The notes below the pieces were generated by a model that was given only the letters and a program-made list of their open reading frames with translations, did not search any database and was not told the origin of the DNA. The translations under genes were made by a program, and so were the position numbers. From NCBI GenBank assembly GCA_016207665.1, contig JACQPG010000102.1, forward strand, positions 1 to 54,127: 54,127 nucleotides of DNA. The letters are read 5' to 3'. Positions 10,263 through 18,283 of the stretch are shown in pieces (the stretch's first letter is position 1; each line of letters starts with the position of its first letter). Source of the DNA: Elusimicrobiota bacterium (GTDB lineage: Bacteria > Elusimicrobiota > Elusimicrobia > UBA1565 > UBA9628).

Positions 10263-10705
10263 CAACCCGATCTCCTCTTGGAGGTGATGTCCTCAAGCGG
10301 AACCACCGGGGCTCGCGAAAGCTCGACAAGTTTGAAAAGCAACTTGTCTCCCGGCTTTTCCAGGGTCTGCGCCAAGGGGGAGTTGTAGAGCGTGGCCGCG
10401 AACTGGAGCACCTCGTGATCCCATGGAGACACCCCCGAGGCCACCTTGAAGTCTTTCTCCACCTTGGCCAGATATTTCTTCAGCGCGCCCTTGTCGTGGG
10501 TGATCAAGTCGGCGAAGGCCGCCGGATTGTCCTTCTCCGCGATGAATGAAAACACCCCGGCGAACCTCTGATAACCCACCTCCACCAGGGCTTCCATGCA
10601 GCTGAGCGGAATCATCTGGCCGACCGGAACGACGCCCCCCTGCCCGAAAACCGGGGAGCACGCGAAGATCGCCGACAGAAGAGCTGTCCGGCTTGCGAAG
10701 CGCAT
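10262..10705 (-). CDS. Exported protein of unknown function inserted in the atp operon
   Basis: 147 residues, not recognised. An N-terminal signal peptide (TALLSAIFACSPVFGQ) is followed by a small helical domain (CMEALVEVGYQRFAGVFSFIAE; DKGALKKYLAKVEKDFK). The ATG at 10705 shares one base with the atpA stop (TGATG), and its stop shares one base with the epimerase start, so all three are translationally linked. It may act in the envelope with the epimerase; no evidence ties it to ATP synthase other than position. Confidence 0.7.
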   Translation of the reverse strand: MRFASRTALLSAIFACSPVFGQGGVVPVGQMIPLSCMEALVEVGYQRFAGVFSFIAEKDNPAAFADLITHDKGALKKYLAKVEKDFKVASGVSPWDHEVLQFAATLYNSPLAQTLEKPGDKLLFKLVELSRAPVVPLEDITSKRRSG

Positions 10706-12219
10706 CAAGGCCTCTTGAACTCCTTTTTGAATTCCACGATGGCCTCCACCAGGCGAGCCTTGCCGGCCTCGCCCAACTCCCTCTTTTCCCGGATCTCCGA
10801 GAGCAGCTCGGGCCTCTTCGACTCGACATAGGCCATGAGGCCCTTCTCGAAACGCTTGACCTCGGCGGCGGGGACATCGTCGATATAGCCGTTGACTCCC
10901 GCGAATATGGAAACCACCTGGGTCTCAAAAGGCATGGGCATGTACTGGTCTTGCTTGAGCAGCTCGACCAGCCTTTCTCCGCGAGCCAATTGCTGTTGCG
11001 AAGCCTTGTCCAGGTCCGAGCCGAACTGGGCGAAGGCCGCCAATTCGTTGTACTGGGCCAGGTCCAGCCGCAACCTGCCGGCCACTTGCTTCATCGCCTT
11101 GGTTTGGGCCGCTCCCCCGACGCGCGAGACGGACAAACCGACGTTGACCGCCGGCCGCACGCCTGAATAGAACAGTCCGGTTTCCAGGTATATCTGCCCG
11201 TCCGTGATCGAGATCACGTTCGTGGGAATATAGGCGGACACGTCGCCGGCCTGGGTCTCGATGATCGGAAGGGCGGTCAAAGAGCCCCCTCCGTTTTCCT
11301 TGTTCAACTTGCAGGCGCGCTCGAGCAATCTCGAGTGGAGATAGAATACGTCGCCCGGGTAAGCCTCGCGGCCCGGAGGACGGCGGAGCAACAGAGACAG
11401 CTGTCGATAGGCCTGGGCGTGCTTGGAAAGATCATCGTAGATGATGAGGACGTCCCGGCCCTTCCACAAGAACTCCTCTCCCATGGCGCAGCCGGAATAC
11501 GGCGCGATATAGAGCAGAGGGGCCGGCTCCGAGGCCGTCGCCGATACCACGATGGAATATTCCATGGCGCCATTATCCTGGAGGGTCTGGACGACCTGGG
11601 CCACCGTGGATTGTTTTTGGCCGATGGCCACGTAGATGCAGATCGGCCGCTTCGGCGAGTTCTTTTGGTTGATGATGGTATCGATGGCTATGGCGGTCTT
11701 GCCGGTCTGGCGGTCGCCGATGATGAGCTCGCGCTGGCCGCGTCCTATGGGGATCATCGCGTCGATAGCCTTGAGACCGGTCTGCAGGGGCTCGTTGACC
11801 GGGGAGCGTTCGATGACGCCCGGCGCCACCACTTCGATCGGCCGCGTCTTGGCGGTATGCAGAGGGCGTCCGTCGATCGGCTGGCCCAGCGGGTTGACCA
11901 CCCGGCCGATCAGCTCGTCGCCCACGGGCACGGACATGATGCGCCCAGATCTCTTGACCGGATCGCCTTCCTTGATCAGGCGGTCCGAGCCCAAGAGCAC
12001 GCAACCGACGTTCTCCTTTTCTAGGTTCAAAACCATGCCCATGACGCCGTGGGGCAGCTCCAAGAGCTCTCCGGCCATCGCGTTCTCGAGCCCGTAGACC
12101 CGCGCGATTCCGTCTCCCACCTGGAGCACGGAGCCCTCTTCCTTGAGCTCCGTCGAGCCCTGATATTCTTGAAGTTGTTTCTTGATGACTGCCGTGATCT
12201 CTTCGGGTCTAATGGCCAT
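10705..12219 (-). CDS. atpA: ATP synthase alpha subunit (F1, regulatory)
   Basis: 504 residues, full length. Walker [10 protein letters not shown], the VYVAIGQK-type segment ([12 protein letters not shown]) and [17 protein letters not shown] are diagnostic. Alpha alternates with beta in the F1 head and holds the non-catalytic nucleotide sites. GGAG lies about six bases before the ATG. It follows atpH by 12 bases, and its stop overlaps the start of an exported protein gene that does not belong to the complex. Confidence 0.98.
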   Translation of the reverse strand: MAIRPEEITAVIKKQLQEYQGSTELKEEGSVLQVGDGIARVYGLENAMAGELLELPHGVMGMVLNLEKENVGCVLLGSDRLIKEGDPVKRSGRIMSVPVGDELIGRVVNPLGQPIDGRPLHTAKTRPIEVVAPGVIERSPVNEPLQTGLKAIDAMIPIGRGQRELIIGDRQTGKTAIAIDTIINQKNSPKRPICIYVAIGQKQSTVAQVVQTLQDNGAMEYSIVVSATASEPAPLLYIAPYSGCAMGEEFLWKGRDVLIIYDDLSKHAQAYRQLSLLLRRPPGREAYPGDVFYLHSRLLERACKLNKENGGGSLTALPIIETQAGDVSAYIPTNVISITDGQIYLETGLFYSGVRPAVNVGLSVSRVGGAAQTKAMKQVAGRLRLDLAQYNELAAFAQFGSDLDKASQQQLARGERLVELLKQDQYMPMPFETQVVSIFAGVNGYIDDVPAAEVKRFEKGLMAYVESKRPELLSEIREKRELGEAGKARLVEAIVEFKKEFKRP

Positions 12220-12231
12220 CTCTCGCTCCTG

Positions 12232-12780
12232 CTATTGCGTTAAGTTACCGTTGGAAAACTTTTTTGAAAGCTGCTTGAGCTGTCCGCGAATGCTTGAATC
12301 AAGCACCCAGTCGCCAAGCCGGACCACCAATCCCCCTATGATCTCGGGATCGACCCTGATGTCGAGCTCGATCTTCTTGCCGGCGAATCGGCCAAGCTTG
12401 TCCTTCAGCTTTTCCTGGGCCTGGGGCGATAGCGGCGCGGCCGAACGGACTTGGGCCCTGGCTATATTGTTCTTCTCGGCGACCAGCCTGCCAAAATGGG
12501 CGCTGATGATGGGAAGCAGGTCGAAGCGCTTCTTGTCGATCAAAAGATTGAAAAAGCGGATGGTGGTCTGAGAGACCTTGGACCCGATCATCTCGGCCAG
12601 CCGCCTTTTCTTGTCGGCCGGGGGGACGCGAGGGTGGCGCAGCACGGGCAGGGCGTCGCGCACCACGGAATTCGCCGAAACCAGGTCGCCCTGCACCCGG
12701 CCCTCCTGGCCCTCGTCGACGGCCGCTTGAAAAAGGGCTCGCGCGTAGCGGAAAGCCAAAACGCGATCCGAGGCTTGCAT
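12232..12780 (-). CDS. atpH: ATP synthase delta subunit
   Basis: 182 residues. It begins with the typical AFRYARALFQAA-like helix (LAFRYARALFQAAVDEG) and ends with the conserved EIIGGLVVRLGDWVLDSSIR segment. Delta joins the peripheral stalk b subunits to the top of the alpha/beta hexamer. The ATG shares one base with the atpF stop (TAATG). Confidence 0.96.
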   Translation of the reverse strand: MQASDRVLAFRYARALFQAAVDEGQEGRVQGDLVSANSVVRDALPVLRHPRVPPADKKRRLAEMIGSKVSQTTIRFFNLLIDKKRFDLLPIISAHFGRLVAEKNNIARAQVRSAAPLSPQAQEKLKDKLGRFAGKKIELDIRVDPEIIGGLVVRLGDWVLDSSIRGQLKQLSKKFSNGNLTQ

Positions 12781-13286
12781 TAGTTGTGCTTCCCCTGGCG
12801 CTCGAGATCGGAGAAGAAAGACTCAAGCACGTCCTTTTGCACCGAATCATCCACGGATTTTCGGATGAGCTTCTCCGCCGCCATCACGGACAAGCTCGCC
12901 ACCTCCTGGCGCAATTCCTTGACCAGGCGCTGCTTCTCCTCATCGAGCTCAGACATGGTCTTCTCGCGGATCTTGCGCGCGTCATCCTCCGCGGCCGTCT
13001 TGAGCTTGGCCCGCAGGGCGTCGCCCTCTCGAGCGGCTTCAGCCAGGCGCTCCCGGCTCCGGGCCTCCAAAGCGTTCATCTGGGAGTCGAGCTCTTGTTT
13101 TAGCCTCTCGGCTTGGGCGCGAGCGCTCTCGGCCGCATCCAGGTCGGCCTTGATCCGGCCCTCGCGTTCCTCGATGGCCGCCAACAGCGGCCCCCAAGCC
13201 ATCTTCTTCAAGATGAAAACCAGAGCCAAGAACGTGACGATGGTCCAGATGATCAGGCCCGTATCGGGGTTAAGAAGCTTGTCCAT
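12780..13286 (-). CDS. atpF: ATP synthase b subunit (Fo peripheral stalk)
   Basis: 168 residues: a single N-terminal membrane helix (TGLIIWTIVTFLALVFIL) followed by a long, highly charged amphipathic helix (EEREGRIKADLDAAESARAQ and on) that forms the stator. AGGAG lies seven bases before the ATG. Only one b-type gene is present, so a homodimer is expected. Confidence 0.96.
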   Translation of the reverse strand: MDKLLNPDTGLIIWTIVTFLALVFILKKMAWGPLLAAIEEREGRIKADLDAAESARAQAERLKQELDSQMNALEARSRERLAEAAREGDALRAKLKTAAEDDARKIREKTMSELDEEKQRLVKELRQEVASLSVMAAEKLIRKSVDDSVQKDVLESFFSDLERQGKHN

Positions 13287-13350
13287 TAAAAGGCTCCTGA
13301 CGACGACTCGCGATTGACGATATATCCATGCGCCTATACATCAAAGTGTT

Positions 13351-13386
13351 TCGGTGAGAACCGGCCAAATGGCCGGTTCTCACCGA
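13351..13386 (-). promoter_or_regulatory. Strong intercistronic hairpin directly after atpE
   Basis: A perfect 16-bp inverted repeat (13351-13366 with 13371-13386) with an AAAT/ATTT loop, GC-rich at the loop end. It starts four bases after the atpE stop codon and lies before atpF in the transcript. No T tract follows, so it should not terminate. It is likely to protect or define the 3' end of an atpE-containing mRNA. Confidence 0.75.
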
Positions 13387-13390
13387 GCTA

Positions 13391-13678
13391 TTAATGCTTT
13401 TGCTCCATGGCCGACGGCGCCGAGCCGCCCGCCACCGGCACGCCCTTGTTGAGGGCGGTGACCGCCATGAACGCGATGACCAGGGCGAGAAGGCCCAGTC
13501 CCTCGATCATGGCCGCCGGGATGATCATCATGGTCTGAAGGGAACCCGAAGCCTCGGGCTGACGAGCCGTGCCCTCGAGCGCGGCGCTGGCCAGCTTGGC
13601 TATCCCCATGGCCCCGCCGAGCAGGCACAGTCCCGCTCCGATGGCCACACCGATGTACGCCAGACCCAGATAAGTCAT
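13391..13678 (-). CDS. atpE: ATP synthase c subunit (Fo proteolipid)
   Basis: 95 residues: two membrane helices joined by the polar ARQPE loop. The ion-binding carboxylate is Glu59 in PAAMIEGLGLL. The Gln and the Glu-Ser/Thr pattern of sodium-specific c rings are absent (IEGLG here), so protons are the expected ion. The C-terminus has a ~15-residue polar extension. A strong Shine-Dalgarno (AAGGAG) lies seven bases before the ATG, and a 16-bp hairpin follows the stop; both would favour the high c-subunit output the ring needs. Confidence 0.97.
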   Translation of the reverse strand: MTYLGLAYIGVAIGAGLCLLGGAMGIAKLASAALEGTARQPEASGSLQTMMIIPAAMIEGLGLLALVIAFMAVTALNKGVPVAGGSAPSAMEQKH

Positions 13679-13740
13679 TGATAACTCCTTGCTGCTTGCT
13701 TTCGGCTTGCCTAACGGCAGCCGCTTGCGACCACGCCGCG

Positions 13741-14505
13741 TCAGTGGGGGTGTACGGCGGCCCCCACGAACAAGGCGGTTAGAGTCGTGAAAATATATGC
13801 CTGCAAAAAGGATACCAGGACATCCAGCGCGTACACGAACAGCGCCAGACCCACGGCGGCCGGAGCGACGCCCAGGCCCACATACGGGCTCATCTGCCCG
13901 AAGACGAATATCAGTGACAAGAAGGCCAGCGAGACGATATGCCCGGCGATCATGTTAGCGAAAAGACGTATGCAGAGCGCGATGCATTTGGCGAAAAGGC
14001 CCATGATCTCGATGAGAGCGATCAGGGGGACCAGCCAGGCCGGCAGGCCGGACGGCACGAAGTGCTGAATATAATGGACCAGGCCCTGTTCCCGGATACC
14101 AGCCACCTGGATCAACATGAAAGTGCAGCCGGCCAAGGCGAAGGTGACCGAGATATTGCCGGTCACGGTCGAGCCGTAGGGAACCAAGCCCGCCAGATTG
14201 GCGATCAGTATAAAGAAAAAGAGCGTCAAGAAATAAGGCAGATATCTCTCCGTGGCGTGGCCGAAAATAGGACGAAGCACCGTGTCTCTGATGTAGAGCA
14301 CCATGGCCTCGATGGCGGTCCGCAAAAGCAAACCGGCCTGGGAACGGCTTCTGGCGGCCACGGAAAGAAGGATCAAGGCGATTCCGCCGACGATCCACAT
14401 CATGACCAAATGCTTGGTCAGACTCAGGGTAACGCCTCCGGTCTTAAAGAGGGGAAGATAGGCATGGTCCAGCAGATGGTGCTCGAGAATCGCCTCAAAG
14501 TTCAT
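13741..14505 (-). CDS. atpB: ATP synthase a subunit (Fo)
   Basis: 254 residues with five to six membrane helices. The essential Arg is in the segment CIALCIRLFANMIAGH, the usual aR210 helix, and the C-terminus has LQAYIFTTLTALFVGAAVHPH. The subunit forms the proton half-channels against the c ring. The ATG overlaps the stop of the preceding small membrane protein (ATGA). A 62-base gap separates it from atpE. Confidence 0.97.
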   Translation of the reverse strand: MNFEAILEHHLLDHAYLPLFKTGGVTLSLTKHLVMMWIVGGIALILLSVAARSRSQAGLLLRTAIEAMVLYIRDTVLRPIFGHATERYLPYFLTLFFFILIANLAGLVPYGSTVTGNISVTFALAGCTFMLIQVAGIREQGLVHYIQHFVPSGLPAWLVPLIALIEIMGLFAKCIALCIRLFANMIAGHIVSLAFLSLIFVFGQMSPYVGLGVAPAAVGLALFVYALDVLVSFLQAYIFTTLTALFVGAAVHPH

Positions 14506-14858
14506 GTCGGTCTCAACCGCCTATATTCGATCATCAGACAGCCCAACACTCCGAAAACATAGGTCATCAGCATGGCCGCGGCCGAAAGGCTCTGATCGTA
14601 TAGGCTGTGGGCCATCAAGCCCGACAAAGCAGCCAGACGCAGAGCCATCCCGCCCCCAAAAGCCCACCAAAAAGCCTTGCTCGATACCGCCCTGAGCACC
14701 GTCAGGGCCCCGGCGCTGAGCGTCGAGGCCGTCCAGGCCGCGGCCGCGCCGATGACGATCGATCTTGGCTCCCCTGGGCCATGCCACACCACAGAGGCCG
14801 CCGCCGCCGACAACAGCGAAAGCGCGGCCGCTTCGACCGCGCCTTTAACCGCGGTCAT
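14502..14858 (-). CDS. Small membrane protein at the AtpI position of the atp operon
   Basis: 118 residues with about four hydrophobic segments (AAALSLLSAAAASVVW, IVIGAAAAWTASTLSAGAL, AFWWAFGGGMALRLAALSGL, LSAAAMLMTYVFGVLGCLMI). Size, topology and place between atpZ and atpB match the ATP synthase subunit I group, but the sequence is poorly conserved, so the gene name is withheld. ATG 14858 is preferred to an upstream GTG (14897) because it reduces the overlap with atpZ to 14 bases. Its stop overlaps the atpB start. Confidence 0.7.
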   Translation of the reverse strand: MTAVKGAVEAAALSLLSAAAASVVWHGPGEPRSIVIGAAAAWTASTLSAGALTVLRAVSSKAFWWAFGGGMALRLAALSGLMAHSLYDQSLSAAAMLMTYVFGVLGCLMIEYRRLRPT

Positions 14859-15072
14859 TGCGTTTTGCCGTAGACCGGACCAACCGGTAGAGCCCACCTG
14901 AAATTCCCGCGACTGCGCCCAACAGCATCAAATAAGGCCCGCTGCCCAACTTGCCGTCAAGCCATTGCCCGAAGAACAAACCCGCGAGCGCATATACGAC
15001 CAGCTCCGCGCCCGAGCCTAGGGCGATTGACCAGGAGTTCGCCCGCTGCAGATCCTTGTCGTCAGGAGGCAA
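14845..15072 (-). CDS. atpZ: AtpZ/AtpI-family protein, first gene of the atp operon
   Basis: 75 residues with two membrane helices (GSGAELVVYALAGLFFGQWL and GPYLMLLGAVAGISGGLYRL), the AtpZ pattern with GxxxGxxLD-like FFGQWLDGKLG. Such proteins assist c-ring assembly or ion supply to Fo. The start is TTG at 15072, supported by AAGGA five bases upstream; no ATG or GTG is available nearby. It is transcribed from the promoter at 15160-15189. Confidence 0.85.
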   Translation of the reverse strand: MPPDDKDLQRANSWSIALGSGAELVVYALAGLFFGQWLDGKLGSGPYLMLLGAVAGISGGLYRLVRSTAKRNDRG

Positions 15073-15159
15073 AATAGTCCTTGGCCGCTAGCCGTCGCTG
15101 TGCTCGGATTCGCCGGGCTTTTTACTGCGGATTGACGGACAAACTCAACGGCGGAATCG

Positions 15160-15189
15160 ATTGTACAAATAACCCAAATGAACTGTCAA
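15160..15189 (-). promoter_or_regulatory. Promoter of the atp operon
   Basis: Minus-strand -35 TTGACA (15189-15184), 18-bp spacer, -10 TACAAT (15165-15160). The -10 is part of an 8-bp palindrome TTGTACAA (15161-15168). The -35 lies six bases from the -10 of the divergent receiver gene, so the two promoters overlap and cannot easily be occupied together. Confidence 0.8.
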
Positions 15190-15195
15190 TTTCTG

Positions 15196-15201
15196 TATTA
15201 T
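15196..15201 (+). promoter_or_regulatory. -10 element of the receiver-GGDEF gene, leaderless geometry
   Basis: TATTAT ends seven bases before the ATG at 15209, and no Shine-Dalgarno precedes that ATG. Transcription would start at or beside the start codon. No convincing -35 is visible at 16-18 bp (CCCAAA at 17), so it may need an activator. Confidence 0.5.
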
Positions 15202-15208
15202 TGTCGCT

Positions 15209-16138
15209 ATGTCGAAGGATCCGCCGACGCGGCTTCTCGTCGTCGACGACGAAGCGGATATCCGAGCGGTGTTGGAGGATGTGCTGGGAGCGGCCGGATA
15301 TCGAGTCCAGACTTGTTCCAATGGCGTCGAGGCCCTTGAAGCCATCCGCCAAGATCCGCCTGATCTGTGCATAGCCGATCTCAACATGCCCGACATGGAT
15401 GGTTTCGAGCTTTGCCGGAGGCTGCGCCAAGACGCCCTCTTCCAACATTTGCCGATGATCATGCTGACCGCCTCGGGAAGCCTAGAAAACAAGATCGAGG
15501 GCTTGGACCTGGGCCTCGACGACTTCGTCACCAAACCGATCGACGTCGCGGAACTCCTGGCGCGCATCAGGATGATATTGCGCCGAACCCAGGAGGGGCT
15601 CGACGCCAATCCCCTGACGCGCTTGCCGGGCAACGTGTCGATCGAAAGCCGGGTCAAACAGGCGCTGGCGGCCAACAAGCCTCTCGCCGTGCTCTATCTC
15701 GATTTGAACCAATTCAAGGCTTACAACGACGCTTATGGCTATGACGCGGGAGACAAGGTGATCAAGGCCACGGCCCAGCTCTTGATCAAGGCGTCTAAGC
15801 CCGGCGAATTCGTGGGCCATATCGGCGGAGATGATTTTATCTTGGTGACTCATCCTGACAGGATGGAAAAGCTGGCCGAGGAAATCATCGGCAAATTCGA
15901 CCAGCTGGTCCCGGGGTTCTATAGCGAAGAAGATCGCGCGCGTGGAAAGATACTCTCGACTGATCGTCTGGGCCGGGTCGTCGAGTTTCCCCTGCTCTCC
16001 ATCGCCATCGGCGTCTGCCACAATCTCTATAAGCGGTTGAATTCCTACGCGCAGGTCTCCCAATACGGCGCGGAACTCAAGAAACACGCCAAGATGAAGC
16101 CGGGGTCCAGCTACGTGGTCGACCGGCGCCGCCAATAG
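15209..16138 (+). CDS. Response regulator: receiver domain plus GGDEF-like domain (GGDDF)
   Basis: 309 residues. Residues 1-120 are a receiver domain: acidic pair in LLVVDDEAD, phosphoacceptor Asp in CIADLNMPDMDG, switch Thr in MLTASG, Lys in VTKPID. Residues ~130-300 are a GGDEF-type domain beginning with NPLTRLPGN and FKAYNDAYGYDAGD. Its signature loop reads IGGDDF, with Asp in place of the Glu that helps bind metal in diguanylate cyclases, so activity may be reduced or absent. It diverges from the atp operon, which itself contains a PilZ (c-di-GMP receptor) gene. The sensor kinase is not in the window. Confidence 0.88.
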   Translation: MSKDPPTRLLVVDDEADIRAVLEDVLGAAGYRVQTCSNGVEALEAIRQDPPDLCIADLNMPDMDGFELCRRLRQDALFQHLPMIMLTASGSLENKIEGLDLGLDDFVTKPIDVAELLARIRMILRRTQEGLDANPLTRLPGNVSIESRVKQALAANKPLAVLYLDLNQFKAYNDAYGYDAGDKVIKATAQLLIKASKPGEFVGHIGGDDFILVTHPDRMEKLAEEIIGKFDQLVPGFYSEEDRARGKILSTDRLGRVVEFPLLSIAIGVCHNLYKRLNSYAQVSQYGAELKKHAKMKPGSSYVVDRRRQ

Positions 16139-16146
16139 GAGTCGCT

Positions 16147-16260
16147 GTGAAGGCTTTCTTGAGAGAGCACCCGTTCCTCCTGACGGCGCTGATGGCGGCC
16201 GCGGGGCTGTACTCCTTGGCCAATTACGGCCTCTTCTTCTATTACGTGCGTCCTTATTGA
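16147..16260 (+). CDS. 37-residue single-pass membrane protein
   Basis: A GTG-initiated reading frame with AGGAG five bases upstream, beginning nine bases after the receiver gene's stop. The product has a charged N-terminus (MKAFLREHP), one hydrophobic helix (FLLTALMAAAGLYSLANYGL) and ends FFYYVRPY. I do not recognise it. Shine-Dalgarno quality, spacing and membrane-helix composition support a real gene; it is probably co-transcribed with the response regulator. Confidence 0.6.
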   Translation: MKAFLREHPFLLTALMAAAGLYSLANYGLFFYYVRPY

Positions 16261-16274
16261 CAGGAGGCCCCAGG

Positions 16275-17486
16275 TCAGGCCGCCGCCTCCCAGAGGGTGG
16301 CCAGGCCTTGGCCCACTCCGACGCAAAGAGTGGAAAGGCCTCTCCGGGCGCCGCGCCGATGCATCTCATGCAACAAGGTGGTGGCTATGCGGGCTCCGCT
16401 CGATCCCAAGGGATGGCCGAGGGCGATGGCTCCGCCGTTGACATTGAGCCTATCCACGTCGATCTTGAGCTCCTTGAGGCAGGCCAGGGCCTGCGCGGCG
16501 AAGGCTTCGTTGATCTCGAAGAGATCGATATCGTCGATCCCCAGCTTGAATCTCGCCAGCAGTTTTTGCGTGGCGGGCACCGGCCCGAGGCCCATATAAG
16601 AAGGATCGACCCCCGCGCTGGCCGAACCGACCCAGCGAGCCAGGGGACGAAGGCCCAGGGATTTGGCCTTGCCCCCCTCCATCAGAAGCAACATGGAGGC
16701 GCCGTCGTTGAGACTCGAGCTGTTGCCCGCGGTCACGGTGCCGTTCTTGCGGAACGCGGGTTTGAGCGCCGCTAGTTTCTCCAGCGAGGTGTCCGCCCTG
16801 GGCGGCTCGTCCTGGGACACCTCTCTCTCGAGGCCTTTGCGGTCCCTGACCACGATGGGGATGATCTCTTCCTTGAAGACGCCCTCTTGCGCCTTGACCG
16901 CCTTCTGCTGGCTCTCCAGCGCGAACTGGTCTTGCGCCTCCCTCTTGATGGCGTATTTTTCCGCGACGTTCTCCGCGGTCTCGCCCATACTATGAAGAGG
17001 AAACAGCCTCTCCATGCGCGGGTTGGGAAAGCGCCAGCCCAGGGCCGTATCATAAGCCGTAAGATTGCCGAATGGGAAAGCGCTCTCCGCTTTGGGCAGG
17101 ACCCAGGGCGCGCGGCTCATGCTCTCAACCCCGCCGGCGATATAGATTTCGCCCTCGCCCGCGAGTATGGCCCGGGCCGCGCTGTTTATCGCTTCGAGTC
17201 CAGAGGCGCATAACCGGTTGACGGTGCACCCAGGAACCGACTGCGGCAGTCCCGCCAGCAAGCCCGCCATCCGGGCGATGTTCCTATTATCCTCGCCCGC
17301 CTGGTTGGCGCAACCCAAGTACACATCCGAGACTTGGGCGGGATCCAAATGCGGGACCTTCTCCAAAAGACTCGAGATCACCGCGGCGGCCAAGTCATCG
17401 GGACGAACGGCGGCTAGCGCGCCGCCCAATCTTCCCACGGGAGAACGGACCGCCGCGACGACGACGGCTTCAGGAGATCCCGTCAT
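16275..17486 (-). CDS. Thiolase (acetyl-CoA C-acyltransferase)
   Basis: 403 residues, usual thiolase length. The acylated Cys is in [11 protein letters not shown], the catalytic His in [14 protein letters not shown], and the second Cys in [12 protein letters not shown]. Thiolases cleave or form beta-ketoacyl-CoA. It is the last gene of a run with two hotdog thioesterases and a glycosyltransferase; its start overlaps the YbgC-like gene by 17 bases. Degradative (FadA/PaaJ-like) or biosynthetic direction cannot be told from sequence. A second, different thiolase is at 21592. Confidence 0.92.
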   Translation of the reverse strand: MTGSPEAVVVAAVRSPVGRLGGALAAVRPDDLAAAVISSLLEKVPHLDPAQVSDVYLGCANQAGEDNRNIARMAGLLAGLPQSVPGCTVNRLCASGLEAINSAARAILAGEGEIYIAGGVESMSRAPWVLPKAESAFPFGNLTAYDTALGWRFPNPRMERLFPLHSMGETAENVAEKYAIKREAQDQFALESQQKAVKAQEGVFKEEIIPIVVRDRKGLEREVSQDEPPRADTSLEKLAALKPAFRKNGTVTAGNSSSLNDGASMLLLMEGGKAKSLGLRPLARWVGSASAGVDPSYMGLGPVPATQKLLARFKLGIDDIDLFEINEAFAAQALACLKELKIDVDRLNVNGGAIALGHPLGSSGARIATTLLHEMHRRGARRGLSTLCVGVGQGLATLWEAAA

Positions 17487-17883
17487 ATTCCTTGATCTTG
17501 CGGACCCAGTCGGGCGGCAGCCGCCTCACCTTCCCTTCCGCATAGTCGTAATAGACTTGCACGGTCTTGGCCTCCACGACGCAGCGGCAACTCTTCCGCT
17601 CGTCCATCAGGTATTCCATCGTGAAATTGGCTCCGCCCAGGGAGCTGACCCGCACCCCCAGGTCGAATTTCTCATGCAGAAGGCCCGGGCTGCGATAGTC
17701 GATCTCGACCCGAGCCAGAATAAGGGGTATGTCCTGAAAGCGGGTGATGCCGAAAACCTTGTCGAGGTATTCGAGGCGGGCCATCTCCAGATAGCTCAGA
17801 TAAACCGCGTTGTTGATATGCCCCATCGCGTCGGTGTCGCGAAAGCGCGGATTTATCTCTATGTTGGTACGGTAGCCTTGCAT
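17470..17883 (-). CDS. YbgC/FadM-like acyl-CoA thioesterase (hotdog fold)
   Basis: 137 residues, one 4HBT hotdog domain. The motif [20 protein letters not shown] matches the YbgC/FadM group with catalytic Asp and the GHxNN turn. These enzymes hydrolyse acyl-CoA thioesters. It lies five bases after the FlK-like thioesterase gene and overlaps the thiolase start, so all three should act on related CoA esters. Confidence 0.9.
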   Translation of the reverse strand: MQGYRTNIEINPRFRDTDAMGHINNAVYLSYLEMARLEYLDKVFGITRFQDIPLILARVEIDYRSPGLLHEKFDLGVRVSSLGGANFTMEYLMDERKSCRCVVEAKTVQVYYDYAEGKVRRLPPDWVRKIKEYDGIS

Positions 17884-17887
17884 GGCC

Positions 17888-18283
17888 CTAGCGCACGGCC
17901 TCTCGCAACAGGCGCGCGAAGCGGGACCGGCTCATCACGACTTGGAGCATGGATCCTTCGCCGATCTTACGATTTTTGGAATAGACTGCCAAACGAGTAT
18001 AGATCCGGTTGCCTCGTATCTTGACCAGAGTCGCGACCACGTGCAGCGGGGCGCCCACCCTCGCCGGACGCAGATGCTTGATCAACACGCCGGCCCCCAC
18101 GGCCTCCTCGTTGTTCTCCAGGTAAGGCGCCAGCAGCATCCTCGAGGCGGTCTCCATATGATAGACCATGGCCCAGGTGGCGTAGAGCCTGTGGCTGACC
18201 AACCCCTCGAGATGGGGTTTCATGCTGGGCTTGACCGTAGCCGGCAAGTCCACCTTGATGCCGACCTTGAAGCCAGGCCTCAT
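17888..18283 (-). CDS. FlK-like hotdog thioesterase
   Basis: 131 residues. The pattern resembles fluoroacetyl-CoA thioesterase-type proteins: GFKVGIKVDLPATV at the start, a Thr/Glu region in YATWAMVYHMETASRMLLAPYL (see residues ~35-56) and a His in LIKHLRPARVG corresponding to the FlK catalytic His. It ends with the family-like GEGSMLQVVMSRSRF. The ATG overlaps the glycosyltransferase stop (ATGA). The substrate is unknown; the family name does not imply fluoroacetate. Confidence 0.8.
   Translation of the reverse strand: MRPGFKVGIKVDLPATVKPSMKPHLEGLVSHRLYATWAMVYHMETASRMLLAPYLENNEEAVGAGVLIKHLRPARVGAPLHVVATLVKIRGNRIYTRLAVYSKNRKIGEGSMLQVVMSRSRFARLLREAVR

Noticed and set aside
13391..13678. Sodium-driven ATP synthase
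   Set aside because: The c subunit lacks the Gln in helix 1 and the Ser/Thr after the essential Glu that sodium rings use.
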